From: Actinomycetes bacterium
GTDB lineage: Bacteria; Actinomycetota; Thermoleophilia; Solirubrobacterales; Solirubrobacteraceae
NCBI GenBank assembly: GCA_023404805.1
Contig: JAEYAL010000318.1
Span: forward strand, 1 to 9,380
Length of the DNA: 9,380 bases
Direction of reading: 5' to 3'
This document shows positions 1 through 5,332 of this stretch, one piece after another; the first letter of the stretch is position 1, and every line of letters begins with the position of its first letter. Under the pieces are notes generated by a model. It did no database searches. It had not been told where the DNA came from and worked only from the letters and a program-made list of their open reading frames with translations. The position numbers were made by a program, and so were the translations under genes.

Positions 1-158
1 CCCCAGCGCTCCGCACGCTGGTGGCGCTCGGCGCCGCCGTGATCGACCTGGCGGACCTGGCTCCGGGCGCGGACCCGGGCCAGGCCCTCGCCAACGTCAA
101 CCGCCCTGAGGATCTCGCTGGCCTGCGGCCCGCTCCGCGGCCTCCGCAAGCTCCTTGA
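1..158 (+). CDS. mobA: Molybdenum cofactor guanylyltransferase (MobA), C-terminal fragment
   Basis: Only the last 52 codons or so lie in the window (frame from base 3, TGA at 156-158). The start is outside. The translated tail contains the segment ALANVNRPEDLAGL, which matches the conserved NVNTPEDL-type motif at the end of MobA-family nucleotidyltransferases. MobA transfers GMP from GTP to molybdopterin to make the guanine dinucleotide form that bis-MGD enzymes such as nitrate reductase need. It is cytoplasmic. Context supports the call: a DUF6457-type gene, moaA and a bis-MGD nitrate reductase follow within 9 kb. The last 62 bp overlap the 3' end of the ArsR gene on the opposite strand. The catalytic N-terminal domain (GG-rich nucleotide loop) cannot be seen, so a related nucleotidyltransferase remains possible. 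Confidence 0.7.
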   Translation, partial: PALRTLVALGAAVIDLADLAPGADPGQALANVNRPEDLAGLRPAPRPPQAP

Positions 159-447
159 TCTTCGCGAGGCGGCGGTCCCAGTCGCCCGCGACGCGCGCGA
201 GGATCTGCGCCGCCTCGTCGACGCGCGTGGGCTCGGCGAGCCAGAGGCGCTCGCGGCCGTCCTTGCGGTCGACGACCAGACCGGCCTGACCGAGCACATC
301 GAGGTGTTTGGCGATCGCCTGGCGCGTGACCGGCAGCTCACCGGCGAGCGTGCTCGCCGACGCGGCGCCGTGCGCGAGCACGCCCTCGAGCACCCGGCGG
401 CGGGTCGGGTCAGCGATCGCCGACCAGAGCACGTCCTCGTCGGTCAT
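97..447 (-). CDS. ArsR-family winged-helix transcriptional repressor
   Basis: This gene encodes a 116-aa cytoplasmic DNA-binding protein. The early segment DEDVLWSAIADPTRRRVLE (residues 3-21) and the helix-turn-helix around residues 31-58 (STLAGELPVTRQAIAKHLDV, then LGQAGLV) are typical of ArsR/SdpR-like repressors. A wing follows near residues 59-70 (VDRKDGRERLWL), then a helical charged tail (89-108). The protein has no cysteine at all, so it lacks the thiol metal site of classical ArsR/SmtB sensors and probably does not sense arsenite or cadmium that way. The ATG at 447 overlaps the stop of the upstream SRPBCC gene by 4 nt (ATGA), so translation is probably coupled. A modest AAGGGG lies 10 nt upstream of the ATG. 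Such ArsR genes are commonly paired with an AHSA1-type SRPBCC gene. Autoregulation through the dyads at 925-977 is inferred. Confidence 0.9.
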   Translation of the reverse strand: MTDEDVLWSAIADPTRRRVLEGVLAHGAASASTLAGELPVTRQAIAKHLDVLGQAGLVVDRKDGRERLWLAEPTRVDEAAQILARVAGDWDRRLAKIKELAEAAERAAGQRDPQGG

Positions 448-896
448 GCGATCGCCACCCCTTCGGCGACGTACGCCTCCAGGTCGGCGAGCTCCGCGCG
501 CCAGCCGCCCACGTTGCCCTCGGACTTGCGGATCTGCTCGGCGACCGGGACGGCCAGCGCAGCGAATCCGGTTTCGACCACGCGGAGCCGCGTCTGCGGG
601 CCCGTCGGCACGAGCGTGAACTCGACGAGCGTGCTCGTCTCGGGCGTGAGCGCGTTGTCGGCGCCCTGGCCCCAGCGGTACGAGAACGCGCTCGGCGGGT
701 CGAGGCGCTCGATGCGCACCGCTGAGCTGACGCCGTGGTCGGTGAACGTGAACAGGCCCTCGCCGCCGACGCGGACGTCGAGTTCGGCCTTGTCGCCGAA
801 CCAGCCCGCGATGTGCTCGGGCTCGGTGATCACCGCCCATACCGTCTCCGGTGCGGCGTCGATGAGGATCTCGCGTTCGATTCGGTCGTGGCTCAT
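444..896 (-). CDS. SRPBCC / AHSA1-like domain protein
   Basis: This gene encodes a 150-aa protein of the START-like SRPBCC superfamily, close to the proteins named for the Hsp90 co-chaperone Aha1 C-terminal domain. Seen in the sequence: an N-terminal strand and helix with IEREILIDAAPETVWAVIT, the GWFGDKAEL motif with VGGEGLFTF, and a C-terminal helix that begins NVGGWRAEL. These are hallmarks of the family. The fold forms a hydrophobic cavity, and the ligand cannot be predicted. No signal peptide or membrane segment is visible. The ATG at 896 is chosen because GGGAGG lies 7 nt before it and the family fold begins right after. An in-frame ATG at 932 would add 12 residues, but it lies inside the operator dyad and lacks a ribosome site. 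The gene is first in a two-gene unit with the ArsR gene. Its role in or near a Moco cluster is unknown. Confidence 0.85.
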   Translation of the reverse strand: MSHDRIEREILIDAAPETVWAVITEPEHIAGWFGDKAELDVRVGGEGLFTFTDHGVSSAVRIERLDPPSAFSYRWGQGADNALTPETSTLVEFTLVPTGPQTRLRVVETGFAALAVPVAEQIRKSEGNVGGWRAELADLEAYVAEGVAIA

Positions 897-903
897 GTTG
901 TTG

Positions 904-909
904 CCTCCC
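904..909 (-). promoter_or_regulatory. Ribosome binding site of the SRPBCC gene
   Basis: GGGAGG on the minus strand sits 7 nt before the ATG at 896. It settles the start against the longer in-frame ATG at 932. Confidence 0.75.
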
Positions 910-924
910 ATTGATGCGGCCGCA

Positions 925-947
925 TTGTGCAACCACTAGTTGCACAA
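925..947. promoter_or_regulatory. Operator dyad 1 upstream of SRPBCC-ArsR
   Basis: This is a perfect inverted repeat: TTGTGCAAC, a 5-bp spacer (CACTA), then GTTGCACAA. Its core is GCAAC-N5-GTTGC. It is centred at 936, about 40 bp upstream of the SRPBCC ATG and before its ribosome site, where a repressor would block initiation. A dimeric winged-helix ArsR protein typically binds such a dyad, so binding by the ArsR protein encoded in the same unit is the natural inference. Confidence 0.7.
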
Positions 948-960
948 CGGTAGCACCATT

Positions 961-977
961 CGCAACCTTTGGTTGCG
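961..977. promoter_or_regulatory. Operator dyad 2 upstream of SRPBCC-ArsR
   Basis: This is a perfect 7-bp inverted repeat, CGCAACC-TTT-GGTTGCG. Aligned to dyad 1 it has the same core, GCAAC-N5-GTTGC. Its centre (969) is 33 bp from that of dyad 1, about three helical turns, so two dimers would sit on the same face of the DNA. A weak promoter on the minus strand could use TTGCGA (973-968) and CAACTA, 17 bp further on, as -35 and -10. Those hexamers would overlap both dyads, but the -10 match is poor. Confidence 0.65.
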
Positions 978-1035
978 CTTTCTGTTCAGGCGCCCTGCGC
1001 CAGCTCGCTGCCGGTGCCGCCGCGTCCGCCGGGCG

Positions 1036-1278
1036 CTAGTCCCGCTGCGGCACCTCCGCCGCCTTCGCGATCGCCTCGGCCGGACTGAGGCCCGCCTGCG
1101 CCGCCAGCCACGTCGCCACGGGCGCGGCCTGCCGGCGGCTCGAGTGCGCCGCGACGCCGGCGAGCTTGAGCAGCTGCTCGATCTCCTCGGCCGTCGGCGG
1201 CGGGACGTCGATCGCCGCCGCGAAGTCAGCGAGCCACGCGGGCACGCTCTCGTCGAGCCAATCTGGTGCGTCAGACAT
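1036..1278 (-). CDS. DUF6457-type small protein, molybdenum cofactor associated
   Basis: This gene encodes an 80-aa soluble protein without cysteines, signal peptide or membrane segments. It starts with WLDESVPAWLADFAAAI, continues with a PPPTAEEIEQLLKLAGVAAH stretch (about residues 24-43), then HSSRRQAAPVATWLAAQAGL. It is probably all helical. I recognise this pattern as the DUF6457 domain of actinobacteria, which occurs alone or fused to MobA-like nucleotidyltransferases. Its biochemical role is not known to me. The neighbours support a Moco link: moaA lies upstream on the same strand and the mobA end lies about 0.9 kb downstream. The ATG at 1278 is chosen over the in-frame start at 1302 because GGGAGGAT lies 7 nt before it. 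A 169-bp gap separates the gene from moaA, so co-transcription is possible but not assured. Confidence 0.75.
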   Translation of the reverse strand: MSDAPDWLDESVPAWLADFAAAIDVPPPTAEEIEQLLKLAGVAAHSSRRQAAPVATWLAAQAGLSPAEAIAKAAEVPQRD

Positions 1279-1285
1279 GGCGCCG

Positions 1286-1293
1286 ATCCTCCC
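1286..1293 (-). promoter_or_regulatory. Ribosome binding site of the DUF6457-type gene
   Basis: GGGAGGAT on the minus strand lies 7 nt before the ATG at 1278. It favours the 80-aa product over an 88-aa one. Confidence 0.7.
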
Positions 1294-1409
1294 ACGGACC
1301 ACCCACGGCGCGAACCGGGGAGTCTCGACCGGCGTCAGACCCTCCAGGACTCCTTGATTGTCCGGCGCGGGTTGGAAGGCCTATCGCGGCCCGGCCACGG
1401 CGCGGCGCG

Positions 1410-1432
1410 GCCGGCGGGCTGGCCCTGCCGGC
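1410..1432 (-). terminator. Possible hairpin after moaA
   Basis: GCCGGC occurs twice around a GGG/CCT inner stem and a 5-nt loop (1419-1423), starting 15 nt after the moaA stop. On the transcribed minus strand the stem is six GC pairs, one A-C mismatch and two more pairs. There is no T run after it. In such GC-rich DNA this could be chance, so the call is weak. Confidence 0.25.
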
Positions 1433-1447
1433 TGGCTGGCGCGAGGC

Positions 1448-2506
1448 TCAGCCGCCGATGGCCGACATCGGCCGCTGCGGCGGCTCGAAGCCCGGCTCGT
1501 TGATGCCGTGCGTGCGCGGCTTGCGCCAGACGGCATCACGGATCCGCGCCTCGAGCTCCTCGCCGGAGGCGCCGGCGCGCAGCAGGCTGCGCAGGTCGGC
1601 CTCCTCATGCGAGAACAGGCACGAGCGCAGCTGCCCGTCGGCGGTGAGCCGCAGCCGGTCGCAGGCCCCGCAGAACGGCTCGGAGACCGACGCGATCACG
1701 CCCACCGCCTGCTCCTGTCCATCCGCGTGGCGGAGCAGGTAGCGCTGCGCCGTCGACGAGAGCGGCGCCGGGAGCACCTCCAGGTCGCCGCGCTGGCGCA
1801 GCAGCGCCTGCAGGGCGGCGCTGCTCACGCCGTCCTCCGGCGTCCACCGGTGCTCGGCGTCGAGCGGCATCGGCTCGATGAAGCGCAGCTCCGCGTCGAC
1901 CGACGCCGCTACGGCGAGCAGCCCGTCGAGCGACTCCTCGGTGACACCGCGCAGGGCAACCGCGTTGATCTTGATCGGCGCGAGCTCCGGATACCGCCGC
2001 GCCGCGACCAGCCCTGCCACGACGCGGTCCAGGTCGTCACGGCGGGTGACGGTCTTGAAATGCCGTGGATCAGTGGAGTCGAGCGAGACGTTGAGACGCA
2101 CCCCGCCCGCGGCTGCCAGCCCCGCGGCCTGCTTGGCGAGCAGGACGCCGTTGGTCGTCAGCGCGAGATCTTCCAGACCATCGAGCGCGTGCAGGCGCGC
2201 GACGATCTCGGCGAGGTCGCGGCGGAGCAGCGGCTCACCGCCCGTCAGACGGATCGTGCGGATCCCGAGGCCGATCAGCACCTCCGCCACCTGCACGATC
2301 TCGTCGGCCGTCAGGTGCTCCTCGCGCGGCTGCCACGGCAGCCCTTCGGCCGGCATGCAGTAGGTGCAGCGCAGGTTGCACCGGTCCGTCAGCGAGATGC
2401 GGATGTCGCGGGCGACGCGGCCGTGCTGGTCGACGAGTCCACCCGCGGCCGGCTCGCTCGCTGGAGCGAGCGGCAGGGCGACCGGCGATGGCAGCAGGCG
2501 GGACAT
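1448..2506 (-). CDS. moaA: GTP 3',8-cyclase MoaA (radical SAM), first step of Moco synthesis
   Basis: This gene encodes a 352-aa radical SAM enzyme that converts GTP to 3',8-cyclo-7,8-dihydro-GTP, the first step to molybdopterin, with MoaC acting next. The N-terminal [4Fe-4S] that binds SAM is held by C43, C47 and C50 in TDRCNLRCTYC. The SAM motif TGGEPLLR follows. A second, GTP-binding cluster is held by C279, C282 and C296 (CGACDRLRLT then LRSCLF). The C-terminal Gly-Gly (RPMSAIGG) needed for activity is intact. Length fits the family (about 330-360 aa). The ATG at 2506 has no clear ribosome site. It leaves about 23 residues before the conserved LVDQHGR start, which is usual. Earlier in-frame ATGs (such as 2551) lack a ribosome site too. 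The gene diverges from nirB across a 345-bp region with regulator-like repeats, so shared control with its client enzyme is plausible. Confidence 0.95.
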   Translation of the reverse strand: MSRLLPSPVALPLAPASEPAAGGLVDQHGRVARDIRISLTDRCNLRCTYCMPAEGLPWQPREEHLTADEIVQVAEVLIGLGIRTIRLTGGEPLLRRDLAEIVARLHALDGLEDLALTTNGVLLAKQAAGLAAAGGVRLNVSLDSTDPRHFKTVTRRDDLDRVVAGLVAARRYPELAPIKINAVALRGVTEESLDGLLAVAASVDAELRFIEPMPLDAEHRWTPEDGVSSAALQALLRQRGDLEVLPAPLSSTAQRYLLRHADGQEQAVGVIASVSEPFCGACDRLRLTADGQLRSCLFSHEEADLRSLLRAGASGEELEARIRDAVWRKPRTHGINEPGFEPPQRPMSAIGG

Positions 2507-2558
2507 CGCTACGCACGATAGGGACCGGCGGGTTGGACAGGTGGACACCATCAGGCGG

Positions 2559-2611
2559 GAAACGGGCGCATTTGCAGCCGCTTGGTTTCGCCGCTGTTTC
2601 GGGCCCGTTTC
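2559..2611. repeat. Long-spaced inverted repeat GAAACGGGC / GCCCGTTTC
   Basis: There are perfect 9-bp arms at 2559-2567 and 2603-2611, 35 bp apart. They lie 53-105 bp upstream of moaA. The right arm coincides with the third GTTTC of the 11-bp-spaced series, so the two signals are not independent. The arms could serve as two half-sites for a looping regulator or could reflect a repeated binding word. Confidence 0.4.
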
Positions 2612-2612
2612 G
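2585..2612. promoter_or_regulatory. Three GTTTCG direct repeats at 11-bp steps
   Basis: GTTTCG occurs at 2585, 2596 and 2607, exactly 11 bp apart, which places the copies on one face of the helix. On the minus strand, reading towards moaA, they are CGAAAC. OmpR-type regulators bind direct repeats with this pitch. The known actinobacterial GlnR consensus is GTnAC-n6-GAAAC, also an 11-bp step. This makes it a candidate regulator box for moaA, nirB or both. The protein that binds is unknown. Confidence 0.5.
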
Positions 2613-2720
2613 GCGTCCCACAAGCGGGGCGATCGTTAGCCAACGGGCGCCTCCGTTCTATCCAGTTGGCCAATCCCGGAGGGGGTCGTCTGCGGCACCG
2701 TCAGGGACGGGTCGTGGCAA

Positions 2721-2762
2721 CTGTTACGAGCGTGTTTCAGCTCGTGAAACGCACGGTAACAG
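2721..2762. promoter_or_regulatory. Nested palindrome with GlnR-like 11-bp spacing, upstream of nirB
   Basis: The outer arms CTGTTAC (2721-2727) and GTAACAG (2756-2762) are perfect inverse complements. The inner arms GTTTCA (2734-2739) and TGAAAC (2745-2750) are perfect as well, around a 5-bp centre. The elements GTTAC, GTTTC, TGAAA and GTAAC begin at 2723, 2734, 2745 and 2756, all 11 bp apart. This resembles the GTnAC-n6-GAAAC boxes of actinobacterial GlnR, which controls nitrate and nitrite assimilation in Streptomyces, but arranged symmetrically. A third, competing stem ACGAGC (2726-2731) / GCTCGT (2740-2745) overlaps it. The site lies 89-131 bp before the nirB ATG. A regulator role is strongly suggested; the identity is inferred. 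Confidence 0.6.
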
Positions 2763-2797
2763 CGCCCGCCCCACACACCGGAAGACCGAGTCCGGCG

Positions 2798-2838
2798 TCG
2801 CCCCAAGACCCCAAAACGCCTTCGCCCCAAGACCCCAA
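2798..2838. repeat. 17-nt direct repeat in the nirB leader
   Basis: Two identical 17-nt copies (2798-2814 and 2822-2838), each beginning TCGCCCCAAGACC, repeat with a 24-bp period directly before the ribosome site. The period is a multiple of three, but the segment is most likely untranslated. It is C-rich and short of G on this strand, so it may keep the leader unstructured. No further copy is seen nearby. Confidence 0.6.
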
Positions 2839-2842
2839 GGAA
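2837..2842 (+). promoter_or_regulatory. Ribosome binding site of nirB
   Basis: AAGGAA ends 9 nt before the ATG at 2852. This, with the FAD motif starting at residue 4 of the product, favours this start over upstream in-frame starts. Confidence 0.65.
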
Positions 2843-2851
2843 CCATCCGAG

Positions 2852-5332
2852 ATGCACATCCTCATCATCGGCGGCGGCATCGCCGCACAGTCGCTCGCGG
2901 AGGCGCTGCGCGAGCGCGACACCACCGCGCGCATCACGATGATCTGCGAAGAGCCGCGCCTGCCGTGGGACCGCGTCTCGCTCTCCCATCTCCTGGTCGA
3001 CGGCGACGATGTCAGCGACCTTCAGCTGCGGCCCGCCTCCTGGTACGAGGACCACGACGTCGATGTGAAGGTCGGCACCAAGGTCGTCTTCCTCGACACG
3101 GCCCGCAACCTCGTCCGCCTCGACGACGATTCCGAGCTCTCCTACGACCGCTGCGTCCTGGCGACCGGCTCGGAGGCGCTCATGCCGCCGATCCCGGGCA
3201 TCGGCCAAAAGGGCGTCGTCGCGTTCCGCTCGCCCGAGGACTGCACGGCGATCCAAGAGGTCGCCGACGCCGGCAAGAAGTGCGTCGTCATCGGCGGCGG
3301 CCTGCTGGGCCTCGAGGCCGCCCGCGGCATCGCCTCGCGCGGCGCGCCCGTCACGGTCGTCCACCTGATGGACCGCCTGATGGAGCGCCAGCTCGACGCC
3401 TCCGCCGCCGCGCTGCTGGCGCCGGCGATGGAAGAGCTCGACGTGAACGTGCTCCTGGGCAAGTCGACCGAGACGATCGTGGGCAACGAGCAGGGCGAGG
3501 TCACCGGCCTGCAGTTCACCGACGGCGAGTCGATCGAGGCCGAGCTGGTCGTCGTCGCGATCGGCATCAAGTCGCGCACCGACCTGGCCAAGACCGCCGG
3601 CCTGGATGTCCACCGCGGCATCGTCGTCGACGACCGCCTGCAGACGAGCGCGCCGAACGTCTGGGCGATCGGCGAGTGCGCCGAGCACCGCGGCATGGTC
3701 TACGGCATCGTGGCCCCGATCCACGACCAGACGCAGATCGCCGCCGAGGCCATCCTCGGCCAGCCTGAGGCGTTCTACGCCGGCTCGATCCTCAGCGCCA
3801 AGCTCAAGATCATGGGCGTCGACCTCGTGTCGATCGGCGACGCCGAGGGGTCGGGCGCGACCGTCGAGAACCGCGAGGAGCGCACCTACCGCAAACTCAT
3901 CGTGCAGGACGGCAAGCTCACGGGCGCCGTCCTGATGGGCGACATCAAGGGCTACGAGCTGCTCCTCGACAAGGTCAAGAACGCGATCGACGTCGAAGAC
4001 GCGCTCACGCTGCTGGCCGAGGCGAGCAAGGCGAGCGCCGCCGACCTGCCTGAGACCGCGCAGGTCTGCAACTGCAACGGCGTCTGCAAGGGCGAGATCG
4101 TCCAAGCCATCCAGGAGCACGACCTGGGCTCCACCGCTGAGGTCGTCGCCCGCACCCGAGCTGGCGCGGGCTGCGGCACCTGCAAGCCGCTCGTCAAGGA
4201 GATCCTGCTCGACGTGCGCGGCGGCAAGGTCGACGAGAACACCTACCTCTGCGCCTGCCTCAAGCAGACCCGCGAGGAATGCGCCTCCGCCATCCGCGAC
4301 CAGAACCTGGAGTCGGTCTCCGAAGTCGCCGCGGCCTGCGGGACGGGCCGCGAGTGCGGCGCCTGCAACCCGGCCCTCGCCTACCTGGTCTCCGAGATCA
4401 ACCAGAACCGCCACCGCGAGGAGCGCCACGCGCGCTACATCAACGACCGCGTGCACGGCAACATCCAGAAGGACGGCACCTTCTCGGTCGTCCCGCGCAT
4501 GAAGGGCGGCAAGACGACGTCGGACGAGCTGCGCCGCATCGCCGACGCCGCCGACAAGTACAACATCGAGACGATCAAGGTCACGGGCGGCCAGCGCATC
4601 GACCTGCTCGGCGTCAAGAAGGAGGACCTGCCGGCGATCTGGGAGGACCTCGACATGCCGTCGGGCATGGCCTACGCCAAGTCCGTCCGAACGGTCAAGA
4701 CGTGCGTGGGCTCCGACCACTGCCGGTTCGGCCTCGACGACTCGATGGGCACCGGCATCGAGCTGGAAGGCATGCTCGAGGGCCTCTACACCCCGGCGAA
4801 GGTCAAGCTCGGCGTGACCGGCTGCCCGCGCAACTGCGCCGAGGCGTACATCAAGGACATCGGCCTGGTCGCGATCGAGGGCGGCTGGGAGGTCTACGTC
4901 GGCGGCGCCGGCGGCACCGAAGTGCGCAAGGGCGACCTGCTCTGCACCGTGAAATCCAAGGACGAGGCCATCTCGGCCGCGATCACGTTTCTGCAGTACT
5001 ACCGCGAGACCGCGGACTACAAGGAGCGCACCTACACCTACATGGAGAACCGCGGCCTGGAGGCGATCCAGGAGGTCGTGTTCGACGAGGTCGAAGGTCC
5101 GGCGCTGCGCGAGCGCTTCCACCTGGCGCAGGCCGCCGCGATCCAGGACCCCTGGCTCGAGCGCCGCAAGCCCGCCGTGCCCAACCAGTTCTCGGAGCTC
5201 GACACGGAGGCGCCCGTCTTCGGCGACGCCCCGATGTTCGAGGAGTCCGCCGCCCCCGCGGGGGAGCCCGCTGGCGTGGCTGCCACGTCGGATTTGATCG
5301 CCGTCACCTACACCACCCCGGAGAAGTCCTGA
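2852..5332 (+). CDS. nirB: Assimilatory nitrite reductase [NAD(P)H] large subunit NirB
   Basis: This gene encodes an 826-aa cytoplasmic enzyme that reduces nitrite to ammonium with six electrons from NAD(P)H, together with NirD. Domains in order: an FAD/NAD(P)H-binding reductase (about 1-385) with the FAD loop IIGGGIAA (5-12), NAD(P)H loop IGGGLLG (147-153) and WAIGEC (271-276); two BFD-like [2Fe-2S] domains with C406/C408/C441/C444 and C467/C469/C502/C505; then the siroheme/[4Fe-4S] half, whose ligands are C618, C624 (CVGSDHC), C658 and C662 (CPRNC). All cofactor ligands are present, so it should be active. Length is normal for NirB. The Ala/Pro-rich tail after about residue 780 is variable. 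It leads an operon: its TGA shares one base with the nirD ATG. The reductase half is a paralogue of the C-terminal half of the fused nitrate reductase downstream. Confidence 0.95.
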   Translation: MHILIIGGGIAAQSLAEALRERDTTARITMICEEPRLPWDRVSLSHLLVDGDDVSDLQLRPASWYEDHDVDVKVGTKVVFLDTARNLVRLDDDSELSYDRCVLATGSEALMPPIPGIGQKGVVAFRSPEDCTAIQEVADAGKKCVVIGGGLLGLEAARGIASRGAPVTVVHLMDRLMERQLDASAAALLAPAMEELDVNVLLGKSTETIVGNEQGEVTGLQFTDGESIEAELVVVAIGIKSRTDLAKTAGLDVHRGIVVDDRLQTSAPNVWAIGECAEHRGMVYGIVAPIHDQTQIAAEAILGQPEAFYAGSILSAKLKIMGVDLVSIGDAEGSGATVENREERTYRKLIVQDGKLTGAVLMGDIKGYELLLDKVKNAIDVEDALTLLAEASKASAADLPETAQVCNCNGVCKGEIVQAIQEHDLGSTAEVVARTRAGAGCGTCKPLVKEILLDVRGGKVDENTYLCACLKQTREECASAIRDQNLESVSEVAAACGTGRECGACNPALAYLVSEINQNRHREERHARYINDRVHGNIQKDGTFSVVPRMKGGKTTSDELRRIADAADKYNIETIKVTGGQRIDLLGVKKEDLPAIWEDLDMPSGMAYAKSVRTVKTCVGSDHCRFGLDDSMGTGIELEGMLEGLYTPAKVKLGVTGCPRNCAEAYIKDIGLVAIEGGWEVYVGGAGGTEVRKGDLLCTVKSKDEAISAAITFLQYYRETADYKERTYTYMENRGLEAIQEVVFDEVEGPALRERFHLAQAAAIQDPWLERRKPAVPNQFSELDTEAPVFGDAPMFEESAAPAGEPAGVAATSDLIAVTYTTPEKS

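Larger units (their letters stand above)
2507..2851. other. Divergent intergenic control region between moaA and nirB
   Basis: This 345-bp stretch has no convincing gene. The nirB frame stays open through it, but the encoded residues (Pro/Arg-rich, with a duplicated SPQDPK) look non-coding. It contains the GTTTCG triplet repeat, the 2559/2603 dyad, the palindrome TTGGCCAA (2666-2673), the nested dyad at 2721-2762 and the 17-nt direct repeat. No strong -35/-10 pair is visible for either direction. GTTTCA (2734) with TAACAG (2757), spaced 17 bp, is a weak candidate towards nirB and would lie within the nested dyad. Confidence 0.6.

Noticed and set aside
97..945. A 282-residue fusion reading through the ArsR frame upstream of 447
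   Set aside because: The upstream part lies in the wrong frame over the SRPBCC gene and is Arg/Gly-rich nonsense. The ArsR fold starts at the ATG at 447.
1303..1447. Small gene between moaA and the DUF6457-type gene
   Set aside because: Short frames exist on both strands, but none has a ribosome site or a recognisable motif.
2639..2670. GCCAAC / GTTGGC inverted repeat as an operator
   Set aside because: The 6-bp arms are separated by 20 bp and partly share the palindrome TTGGCCAA. This is weak compared with the other dyads and could be chance.
2798..2838. Start of a CRISPR-like array
   Set aside because: There are only two copies of 17 nt with a 7-nt gap, no further units and no cas genes.
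2582..2851. N-terminal extension of NirB by 90 residues
   Set aside because: The added residues are low-complexity and include the duplicated leader repeat. The FAD motif begins right after the ATG at 2852, which has a ribosome site.
2636..5122. Very long open frame on the minus strand opposite nirB
   Set aside because: The product is rich in repeated Asp/Leu/Val/Arg with no recognisable domain. It mirrors nirB codon bias in GC-rich DNA, while nirB carries every expected motif.
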